Shown: positions 1 to 5,100 of the stretch, in pieces
How positions within the stretch are numbered: position 1 is the first letter of the stretch
How the letters are laid out: each line of letters starts with the position of its first letter
From: Promethearchaeota archaeon
GTDB taxonomy: Archaea; Asgardarchaeota; Lokiarchaeia; Sigynarchaeales; SOKP01
NCBI GenBank assembly: GCA_004524425.1
Contig: SDNN01000150.1
Span: forward strand, 1 to 7,125
Direction: 5' to 3'
Length of the DNA: 7,125 nucleotides
The notes under the pieces: generated by a model
Told to the model about the DNA's origin: nothing
What the model saw: the letters and a program-made list of their open reading frames with translations, nothing else
The model's database searches: none
Program-made: the position numbers and the translations under genes

Positions 1-231
1 GATAAATTTAATAGCCCGATAAAAGCGGTATATTACTTGAAGGATAAGAGCGGTAAAACTTATAACATTGAGGCACGAAGAATTAGCAAGAATTCATTCG
101 TGCGCTTTGCAAGACAATTCCCTGGGGGGTACACGGAACTTTTCGAACAAATGGTAGTCATGAAAGATTTGGACACAGGAGAGATCGGAAGTGGACTGAT
201 GGAACATCTAAGAACTATAAAAACAGAGTGA
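1..231 (+). CDS. C-terminal end of an unidentified protein (5' partial)
   Basis: The frame is open from the first base and ends at TGA 229-231, giving 76 residues. It almost certainly continues upstream of the window. A TTG at 37 could serve as a start, but the 12 preceding codons read like protein (ending AVYYLKDKSG) and no ribosome binding site stands before it, so I treat the gene as truncated by the window edge. The segment shows short alternating polar and hydrophobic stretches typical of beta strands, then FPGGYTELFEQ and a final GEIGSGLMEHLRTIKTE. A strand-rich domain ending in G-x-G-x-x-E resembles the tail of lipocalin-like or CrtC/DUF7064-type beta-barrel proteins, but this is a weak impression and I do not assign a function. 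It runs convergently into the flavoprotein gene on the other strand, with 38 bases between the stops. Confidence 0.6.
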   Translation, partial: DKFNSPIKAVYYLKDKSGKTYNIEARRISKNSFVRFARQFPGGYTELFEQMVVMKDLDTGEIGSGLMEHLRTIKTE

Positions 232-240
232 TTTTTCTTA
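230..240 (+). terminator. Possible poly-T terminator
   Basis: A T-rich stretch (TTTTTCTT) starts directly after the stop codon of the partial gene. Archaeal transcription can end at such U-rich tracts without a hairpin. The run is short, so the call is tentative. Confidence 0.3.
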
Positions 241-269
241 ATATTTGATTTAAATTATACCAGAACTAG

Positions 270-1535
270 TTATTTAAATAAGGCCCTAAGAAAAGTAGGT
301 CCGAGGGTAATTTTGGATACAAAAGGTAAATTTTTAAAAATTTGCTCACCTAACCATCGATCTCGTGAGACATCATAGCCCTCAATGCTCCGAATTGCTT
401 CCCACACGTATCTTCTGATGGTTTTATTTTCAGTTATGAATTTCGTATATGTTTCCCATATTGTTTTCATTGCTGAACCTGAATTATAAAAAAGATATTC
501 GGAGGCAGCGCCATTTTTAAAATAGGTGTCGAGTAAATTTTTTCTGAGTTCTTCATCATAGGGATTTAATTCATTTCTACTAAAAACACTATTTTTACCC
601 AATAATGGTTTAATAACTTTAGATGCGTAATGTGCACTTGCTAATCCTCCAAGTATCCCTTCATAAAAAAAGGAAGTGACCAATCCTGCAGCTTCACCCA
701 AGATGATTGCTCGATTTTGAGAGAAGTTAGAAAGGGGATGTTTAGAAATCTTACCTATGACTGGGGTGATTGGGCCTTTCTTTAATCCTGCAATATACGG
801 CTGGATGGGCTTATAATTGTCTAAAATCCTATTCAATTTTGAGACGATTTCCGCATACGTTTCGTTAGACTTCCCCAAGAAACCCGTGGAAATTCTTTCT
901 CTTCCTTTGTTAATGAAAAAGGGCCCTTTATCGCTTATTTTGTTATTAATATGAAATAAATAATTAAAATCTGAAAGTTCATTTAGGTGGTCTTCATCTC
1001 CATAAAGATGAACATAAATACCCTTGTAGGAATCGGGTGCTTGAAAACCAAGGGATTTTTGCAATTCAAAACCATGGGAACCCGTAGCTATAGCTACTAA
1101 TTTTCCTGGATAGGAGACTCCTTTGTTTGAGATGACTTCAATTTTTTCATTGCTGATATTAATTTTCGAGACTTTTTCATTGAATTTAACGGTGCATCCT
1201 TTTGCTTCGCTTTTTTGAATCAGATGAGTAATAAGCTTTTCAGTATAGCTTATATGTCCAAAGGGCGCACCAAATTCCATTGAATCAACAATCCCATTAT
1301 ACTCGTGGCTCATGTAATTAATTTTATAATGCACACAAGGAAATAATGACTTATTATCATAATCAACGTCCTTTAAGAAGATGCGATTATGGTTGGGAAA
1401 AATATTAGTAAGAGGACTTTCTTTTTTGTTCTTCTCATCTCTGGCTTCGAGTAAAAGTGTTTTAGCGAATTTCGAGACTTTATGAGCAAAGGCTGCGCCA
1501 GAAATTCCAGCTCCTATTACAATTATGTCATGCAT
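270..1535 (-). CDS. Geranylgeranyl reductase-family FAD-dependent oxidoreductase
   Basis: This 421-residue flavoprotein has the usual length of archaeal geranylgeranyl reductases, which saturate isoprenoid chains of membrane lipids. The N-terminus is a Rossmann FAD site: GAGISG at residues 8-13 and E30 at the end of the second strand, where the ribose of FAD is held. A second FAD motif, ILGEAAG at 278-284, followed by SFFYEGILGG, matches the GDAAG...P.(F/Y)EG block of the family. The middle region, which binds the lipid, is less typical: the YxWxFP signature appears only as a degenerate YLFHI at 192-196, and no paired-cysteine motif is visible near residue 50. No signal peptide or membrane helix is obvious, so it is probably a peripheral membrane enzyme. 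It starts at ATG 48 bases after the stop of the longin/roadblock-like gene on the same strand, so the two are probably cotranscribed. Family membership is firm; the exact substrate (geranylgeranyl lipid, menaquinone or another isoprenoid) is unknown. Confidence 0.82.
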   Translation of the reverse strand: MHDIIVIGAGISGAAFAHKVSKFAKTLLLEARDEKNKKESPLTNIFPNHNRIFLKDVDYDNKSLFPCVHYKINYMSHEYNGIVDSMEFGAPFGHISYTEKLITHLIQKSEAKGCTVKFNEKVSKINISNEKIEVISNKGVSYPGKLVAIATGSHGFELQKSLGFQAPDSYKGIYVHLYGDEDHLNELSDFNYLFHINNKISDKGPFFINKGRERISTGFLGKSNETYAEIVSKLNRILDNYKPIQPYIAGLKKGPITPVIGKISKHPLSNFSQNRAIILGEAAGLVTSFFYEGILGGLASAHYASKVIKPLLGKNSVFSRNELNPYDEELRKNLLDTYFKNGAASEYLFYNSGSAMKTIWETYTKFITENKTIRRYVWEAIRSIEGYDVSRDRWLGEQIFKNLPFVSKITLGPTFLRALFK

Positions 1536-1583
1536 TAGTTAATATTATGCGTGATCATTAAAAAAAGATTTTTCCTTCTCAAA

Positions 1584-2354
1584 TTAAGACGATTCTTCGC
1601 TAATTAATTTCTTAATTTCCTTCACGGTTTTAAACAAATTGACCTCGCACATTCCTAAGGGTATCTCTCTTTCGAATAGTAAAACTATAAACAATTCATA
1701 TGAGCCTAGTTCGGCCATTATCATGCTGGAAAACACTTTCTCTCCAGTCTCCAAGCTATAAAACAATTCCGGAATGGTTTTTGCCCCTGATGCAAATCTA
1801 ATTTCTAATTCCTTTATGGAGTTCAATAAAATATCAGAAGGTAAGGAACTATAGATGATATTACCTTTTGATGACAAGATAGCAGCTCCCACTATTTCGT
1901 TCTCAAGGATCTTGCTCTTAAAGAGATCAATGATTTTTGAATAAAATTGCTTAGTCTTAAATAAGTCCTCTTCTCCTTTAATTATGGAATCAATTAGTTC
2001 ATCGAATTTTGGATTATTTATCTGCATGTATTCTCTTAGCTTGTCTAATTGGTAATATTCTCCAAAAAAAGCATCTGCGATCGAAATGAGGCGAGTTGAG
2101 GTAAACAACGTGCTCACGCTCAAATCTGCGATTAATACAAAAATGATATCCATCTCCGTTTTAAAAGTCAATCGTAGGTCTGCCATTTCAAGCTCTTCGA
2201 TTTTCCTGTTCACGACGTTTTCAGAAAACGAAAATATAGCGGAAATGAATGGTGTAATTAGGTTAATATCTATGTTTTTAAACTCGTCTGTAAAATGCCG
2301 ATGATACATGCATACTCCGGAAGTCTTGAGTATGAAGAGAGAATGAATATTCAT
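1584..2354 (-). CDS. Longin-like plus roadblock/LC7-like two-domain protein
   Basis: A 256-residue protein with no catalytic motif. Residues 1-125 look like a longin fold: two opening strands around a turn (HSLFILKTSGVCMYHRHF), a long helix, then strands near 58-90 and a further helix. Residues 150-252 look like a roadblock/LC7 domain: the strand-turn-strand GAAILSSKGNIIYSSLP at 156-172, a helix, strands around 195-230 and a closing helix with VKEIKKLI. Roadblock and longin domains regulate or anchor small Ras-like GTPases, and both are expanded in Asgard archaea, so a GTPase-partner or scaffold role is the natural guess. Both assignments rest on fold pattern, not strong motifs; two tandem longin or roadblock units are an alternative. 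The ATG at 2354 places the first strand at the very N-terminus, as expected for longin; a later ATG (M16) would remove it. No ribosome binding site precedes it. It is the first gene of a unit with the downstream flavoprotein. Confidence 0.62.
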   Translation of the reverse strand: MNIHSLFILKTSGVCMYHRHFTDEFKNIDINLITPFISAIFSFSENVVNRKIEELEMADLRLTFKTEMDIIFVLIADLSVSTLFTSTRLISIADAFFGEYYQLDKLREYMQINNPKFDELIDSIIKGEEDLFKTKQFYSKIIDLFKSKILENEIVGAAILSSKGNIIYSSLPSDILLNSIKELEIRFASGAKTIPELFYSLETGEKVFSSMIMAELGSYELFIVLLFEREIPLGMCEVNLFKTVKEIKKLISEESS

Positions 2355-2435
2355 CGTGGTTAATATTAAAATAATGATATAAAATATCTAGAAAATAAAA
2401 TTTTTAAGACTTATTTTTACTCAAGAAGAGCTAGC

Positions 2436-2447
2436 TATTTATAATTT
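2436..2447 (-). promoter_or_regulatory. TATA-like box for the longin/roadblock-like gene
   Basis: Read on the - strand this is AAATTATAAATA, close to the archaeal TATA consensus. Transcription would begin about 25 bases downstream, near 2410, leaving a leader of roughly 55 bases before the ATG at 2354. A second A+T-rich candidate (CTTAAAAAT on the - strand, near 2400-2408) would give a shorter leader. Position and composition are the only evidence. Confidence 0.4.
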
Positions 2448-2564
2448 AGCAACCGCAGGAGATTCTGAATTTCACGGAATTATTTAGATCGATTATCTTG
2501 AAGGGTAAATTATTCGATTTTAATCATTTTTGTACTAATATTTCAAATTTTTCGTTATGATAGC

Positions 2565-2580
2565 ATGAAATATTTTTCAT
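2565..2580. repeat. Inverted repeat ATGAAA-N4-TTTCAT, possible operator
   Basis: Six-base perfect arms (2565-2570 and 2575-2580) flank TATT. The repeat ends 10 bases before the thioredoxin TATA-like box, where an archaeal regulator could bind. Arms this short arise by chance in A+T-rich DNA, so operator function is speculative. Confidence 0.3.
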
Positions 2581-2590
2581 AATGATGAGT

Positions 2591-2600
2591 TTTATAAATA
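2591..2600 (+). promoter_or_regulatory. TATA-like box for the thioredoxin operon
   Basis: TTTATAAATA preceded by the purine-rich GATGAG fits an archaeal TATA box with its upstream TFB-binding element. Initiation would fall near 2620-2626, giving a leader of about 60 bases before ATG 2683. The box is 83-92 bases upstream of the start, much like the one on the opposite strand. Confidence 0.5.
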
Positions 2601-2682
2601 ATTTTTAATACTGTTTAATTGTAAAAGTTGTGTTTTTTTTCCTCACAAAAATTGAAATACTAAAAAAGAGTCAAAAAAAATA

Positions 2683-3099
2683 ATGTCTGATAAAAGCGAT
2701 CACGAATTAGAAAAAATAAGACTTAAGAAAGCTGAGATGCTGATGAAACTCCAGGCAATGCCAGATCACGTGATTAAAATACACAGTACTGAAGAATATG
2801 ATAAATTATTGAAAGATTACGACAAGATAATCATAATAGATTTTTGGGCCACGTGGTGTGCGCCTTGCATGGCATTTGCACCGATATTTGAAAAACTGCA
2901 ACAAGAATATAAAAAAGAATTTATTTTTGTAAAGTTAAATGTCGATGAAAATCCTTCAATTGCTCAAAGATACATGGTAACTGGCATTCCTACTACTTTA
3001 TTCGTTAGAAAAGGACAGGTCATCAATAAGGTTGTAGGAGCAATGAATTACGACAACATGAAAAGCTTATTAGAAAAGCTCAAGGATTATAATCATTAA
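2683..3099 (+). CDS. trxA: Thioredoxin with charged N-terminal helix
   Basis: A 138-residue cytoplasmic thioredoxin that would reduce disulfides in target proteins. The active site is W58-C59-A60-P61-C62 after strand IIIIDFWAT, and the cis-proline is P103 in GIPTT, both in their normal places; VDENPSIAQRY at 88-98 and the closing helix complete the fold. The core is of standard length, but about 29 residues precede it. These include DHELEKIRLKKAEMLMKL at 6-23, a charged helix like the one found at the N-terminus of some archaeal thioredoxins and of PDCD5-type DNA-binding proteins. No signal peptide is present. The ATG at 2683 is preceded by an A-rich leader without a clear ribosome binding site. 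The regulator gene follows on the same strand after 47 bases, so the two are probably one unit. Thioredoxin identity is certain; the reductase partner is not in the window. Confidence 0.95.
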   Translation: MSDKSDHELEKIRLKKAEMLMKLQAMPDHVIKIHSTEEYDKLLKDYDKIIIIDFWATWCAPCMAFAPIFEKLQQEYKKEFIFVKLNVDENPSIAQRYMVTGIPTTLFVRKGQVINKVVGAMNYDNMKSLLEKLKDYNH

Positions 3100-3135
3100 T
3101 ATCCATCATTTCTTTAAAAAATAATAATATAATTT

Positions 3136-3141
3136 GGTGAG
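3136..3141 (+). promoter_or_regulatory. Shine-Dalgarno site fixing a TTG start
   Basis: GGTGAG lies five bases before TTG 3147 and matches the archaeal anti-Shine-Dalgarno core (complement of GGAGGTGATC). It is the clearest ribosome binding site in the window and supports translation of an internal operon gene from a TTG codon. Confidence 0.7.
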
Positions 3142-3146
3142 ATCAA

Positions 3147-3614
3147 TTGGAACTCATTTCTAAACAATTAAAAGAAATAAAAGAAATAAATGAATCAATT
3201 TTAGAAGAGAAAGGCATCTTCAAGAGCAAGAGATTATTTAAATGTATTCTTGGTCTTAATGATTTAGAATCAAAAATTCTTTCCTATTTGTTAAAAAATG
3301 AGAATGTGAGTACTTTAGAACTGACAGACGTGTTTCCAAAAGATAGGAGCTCTATCCAAAGAGTCCTTCAGAGTTTAATAGAATTAAATCTTATTGAAAG
3401 GCATTCCATGTCCCTGAAAGAGTATAGTGAAATTAAAGGTTTAAAAAACAGGAAATCTAGAGGATATCTTTACGTTTATAGTGCTAAAGACGTTGACTCA
3501 ATCAAAAATCAGTTTAAGAAGTTATTAGATATATGGTATGAGTCCATGCTAAATTATATTAAAAATTTGGATTCGCTCTTTGATTGTTTTGAATCAGATG
3601 GAGAGCTTTGTTGA
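3147..3614 (+). CDS. Winged-helix transcriptional regulator (COG3355/TrmB-like)
   Basis: A 155-residue DNA-binding protein. Residues 31-113 form a winged helix: the opening KCILGLNDLESKILSYLL, a turn with VSTLELTDVF, a recognition helix D66-R-S-S-I-Q-R-V-L, then LNLIER and a wing containing RKSRGYLYVYSA. This order, with LGLNDLE and the DRSSIQR helix, fits the small archaeal regulators of COG3355. A helical tail (about 115-145) probably forms the dimer, and an N-terminal helix precedes the domain. Cysteines occur only at 33, 147 and 155, the last being the final residue. Following thioredoxin by 47 bases, it may respond to thiol state, but that is inference. The TTG start is chosen because of the GGTGAG site just before it and because it keeps the N-terminal helix. 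An own promoter (TTTAAAAAATAATA near 3113) is possible. Confidence 0.78.
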   Translation: MELISKQLKEIKEINESILEEKGIFKSKRLFKCILGLNDLESKILSYLLKNENVSTLELTDVFPKDRSSIQRVLQSLIELNLIERHSMSLKEYSEIKGLKNRKSRGYLYVYSAKDVDSIKNQFKKLLDIWYESMLNYIKNLDSLFDCFESDGELC

Positions 3615-3654
3615 ATTATTTCTATTTTTAGAATTTTTGCTTGATCTATATCGA

Positions 3655-3664
3655 ATCTTTTTTT
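3655..3664 (+). terminator. Poly-T tract ending the thioredoxin-regulator unit
   Basis: Seven consecutive T (3658-3664) occur about 44 bases after the regulator stop, with shorter T-runs near 3620-3638. No hairpin precedes it, which is normal for archaeal U-tract termination. Confidence 0.45.
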
Positions 3665-3739
3665 AAACCAAGAGTGTATAGACTAACTCATGATTAACTT
3701 TTTTGTAGAGAAGAAACACATTAGATTCAACTGATTAAA

Positions 3740-3759
3740 TTTATTTAGAATTAAATAAA
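3740..3759. repeat. Perfect inverted repeat overlapping the SDR promoter
   Basis: TTTATTTA (3740-3747) and TAAATAAA (3752-3759) are perfect reverse complements separated by GAAT, ending 17 bases before ATG 3777. The arms themselves look TATA-like, so the element is probably the core promoter of the dehydrogenase gene with a short or absent leader. The symmetry could also be an operator. The all-A/T arms lower its significance. Confidence 0.4.
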
Positions 3760-3776
3760 ACTTAAATTGAAGAAAC

Positions 3777-4628
3777 ATGGTTAAAAAAAAGGTTAGTGGA
3801 GAAAAAACCTTCAGTGAAAAAATTGCGATCATCATTGGCGGTTCCAAAGGGATCGGTAAAGCAATAGCCAAAAAGATTACCGAATTAGGAGGAAGTGCGT
3901 GCATAATTGCCAGAGGTCTAGAGGATCTTAAAAAAACAAGTCAAGAGCTTAAGGAGTTAAAAAACGATCAAAATCAATTTATTGAGATAATTTCATGTGA
4001 TACCTCTGACATGAACAAATTAAAACCACTCATGATGGAATTTATAAAAAAACGAAGACTTCCAGATTATTTGATTAACGTGGTAGGGGATAATTATCCT
4101 GGCTATATTCAGGATTTAGAACTAGAGCATTTTGAAAAGGTTTTAAATTCTAATTATTATGCTCAATTGGTCCCTACCTTAATATTATTACCCCATTTCA
4201 TGAAGGCAAAACAGGGTCATATTGCGTTTGTATCGTCCGTGGCAGCATATATTGGCATGATCGGAAATGCTACTTATACGCCCAGTAAAGCAGCAGTTGT
4301 CGGTCTCGCTGAAGTGTTGAGAAATGAATTGATACCTTATAATGTTAAAATATCCATTCTCTATCCTCCTGATACTGACACTCCACTTTTAAAAAGAGCA
4401 GATAAAATTCGACCTAAGGAACAATTTATCATTTCAGAAAAAGGAGGGCTACTTAGTCCCGAAGAAGTCGCTGAAGAATTCATCAATGGTCTACTCAAGG
4501 AAAAGTTCGAAATATTTCCTGGGAAGGCTGGCTTTGTCAATAAAATGTATCGATTATTTCCAAATTTAGTAAGATCCATTATAGATAAAGACTATATGAA
4601 AGCAAGAAAAAAATTAGGAAAGGAGTAA
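3777..4628 (+). CDS. Short-chain dehydrogenase, 3-ketodihydrosphingosine reductase-like
   Basis: A 283-residue classical SDR that would reduce a keto group with NAD(P)H. The cofactor site is GGSKGIG at 21-27, with I20 where most relatives have Thr. R46 after the second strand favours NADPH. D75 contacts adenine, and the usual NNAG is NVVG at 101-104. The catalytic set is complete: N126, S154, Y167 and K171 (YTPSK). What points to a subfamily is YPPDTDTP at 196-203 after YNVKISI, followed by K-I-R-P-K-E, an ISE and SPEEVAEEFINGLLKEKFEI. This order closely follows eukaryotic KDSR/Tsc10, the reductase of sphingoid base synthesis. Unlike human KDSR it lacks an N-terminal membrane helix; the C-terminus (about 250-283) is a basic amphipathic segment that could touch membranes. 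Its true substrate in an archaeon is unknown; a general fatty 3-ketoacyl or lipid ketone reductase is the alternative. It stands alone, convergent with the next gene. Confidence 0.85.
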   Translation: MVKKKVSGEKTFSEKIAIIIGGSKGIGKAIAKKITELGGSACIIARGLEDLKKTSQELKELKNDQNQFIEIISCDTSDMNKLKPLMMEFIKKRRLPDYLINVVGDNYPGYIQDLELEHFEKVLNSNYYAQLVPTLILLPHFMKAKQGHIAFVSSVAAYIGMIGNATYTPSKAAVVGLAEVLRNELIPYNVKISILYPPDTDTPLLKRADKIRPKEQFIISEKGGLLSPEEVAEEFINGLLKEKFEIFPGKAGFVNKMYRLFPNLVRSIIDKDYMKARKKLGKE

Positions 4629-4645
4629 TAAAGATAAATGCTCTT

Positions 4646-5020
4646 TTAACAGGTAGTATGAAAGATTCCTGCTACTTTATTACCTGAATCCAAGGCTTCA
4701 TTTGTTTGACTAAGAATATCAGGAGTGTTGCCTTTTATGATTCTTAAACCCTTTTCATCTTGAAGAGATTTGAGAGTTTTTGTAGCATCCTCAGTAAAAG
4801 GAAGCACTCCAGATTGCCCCATCCCTATGATAAGAATTTCTGGACCAGCTTTTAATACTTGATCTAATTCCCATTTAGATAAGGATCGATGACCACCAAT
4901 TCGTGGGGAATTCTTTTTATTTCTTTTTTCTATGCTTCCGTCTACAAATAAATATACATCATGCTTGTATCTCGTCCCATCAATGGTTATCGAACCAAAT
5001 TTAGTTTTTTCAAAATTCAT
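4646..5020 (-). CDS. AAMDC/Mth938-family protein (DUF498, COG1504)
   Basis: A complete 124-residue protein of the Mth938/AAMDC fold, a small alpha/beta family found in archaea, bacteria and mitochondria (NDUFAF3 is a distant relative), with no established enzyme activity. Diagnostic blocks are in order: FGSITIDGTRYKHDVYLFVDG near the N-terminus (FG at 8-9, DVY at 21-23), GGHR at 42-45, EILIIGMGQSGVLPF at 61-75, and the closing AGIFHTTC at 117-124, which matches the conserved (H-x-T-C) end of the family. The ATG at 5020 is well placed because the first strand follows within ten residues. A TATA-like palindrome lies about 31 bases upstream, suggesting an own, nearly leaderless transcript, although the gene also lies 80 bases downstream of the FAD oxidase on the same strand. 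Its stop is only 17 bases from that of the convergent dehydrogenase gene. Confidence 0.88.
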   Translation of the reverse strand: MNFEKTKFGSITIDGTRYKHDVYLFVDGSIEKRNKKNSPRIGGHRSLSKWELDQVLKAGPEILIIGMGQSGVLPFTEDATKTLKSLQDEKGLRIIKGNTPDILSQTNEALDSGNKVAGIFHTTC

Positions 5021-5046
5021 TTTTTATTCTTCCCATTAATTCTCTT

Positions 5047-5056
5047 ATTATATAAT
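5047..5056 (-). promoter_or_regulatory. TATA-like palindrome for the AAMDC-family gene
   Basis: ATTATATAAT is a perfect ten-base palindrome centred about 31 bases before ATG 5020. Initiation 25-26 bases downstream would fall almost at the start codon, giving a leader of about five bases, as in leaderless archaeal genes. Confidence 0.45.
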
Positions 5057-5064
5057 CAAGATAC

Positions 5065-5100
5065 TCATTGTTTTAAAAGTGCGCATCCTGGAGCATTAAA
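5065..5100 (-). other. In-frame coding-like tail after the FAD oxidase stop
   Basis: Directly after the oxidase TGA (5101-5103) the same frame stays open for 11 codons, FNAPGCALLKQ, before a second TGA at 5065-5067. The stretch is richer in G+C than the surrounding spacer. The x-PGCAL pattern recalls the first metal-binding cysteine of cysteine-rich CCG-type Fe-S oxidoreductases. It may be a remnant or coincidence; it is not claimed as translated. Confidence 0.25.

Larger units (their letters stand above)
2355..2682. other. Divergent intergenic region, 328 bases
   Basis: This stretch separates two divergent units and is very A+T-rich. It holds a TATA-like box for each side, a six-base-arm inverted repeat just upstream of the thioredoxin box, and a T-run at 2632-2640 in the likely thioredoxin leader. 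On the + strand, codons 2392-2484 form an open stretch that ends at TAG 2485-2487 and encodes the protein-like TQEELAIYNLATAG, but it has no start codon. No RNA gene was recognised. Confidence 0.7.

Noticed and set aside
37..231. Stand-alone 64-residue gene starting at TTG 37
   Set aside because: The frame is open to the window edge with protein-like codons before the TTG and no ribosome binding site, so a truncated longer gene is more likely.
2086..2304. 72-codon + strand open frame
   Set aside because: It lies inside the longin/roadblock-like gene on the opposite strand, shows no recognisable domain and has no promoter or ribosome site.
3683..3904. 73-codon - strand open frame covering the SDR promoter
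   Set aside because: It overlaps the cofactor-binding start of the dehydrogenase gene in antisense, and its hydrophobic residues are explained by antisense reading of A+T-rich DNA.
4361..4579. 72-codon - strand open frame
   Set aside because: It is fully antisense to the well-supported dehydrogenase gene and has no family features.
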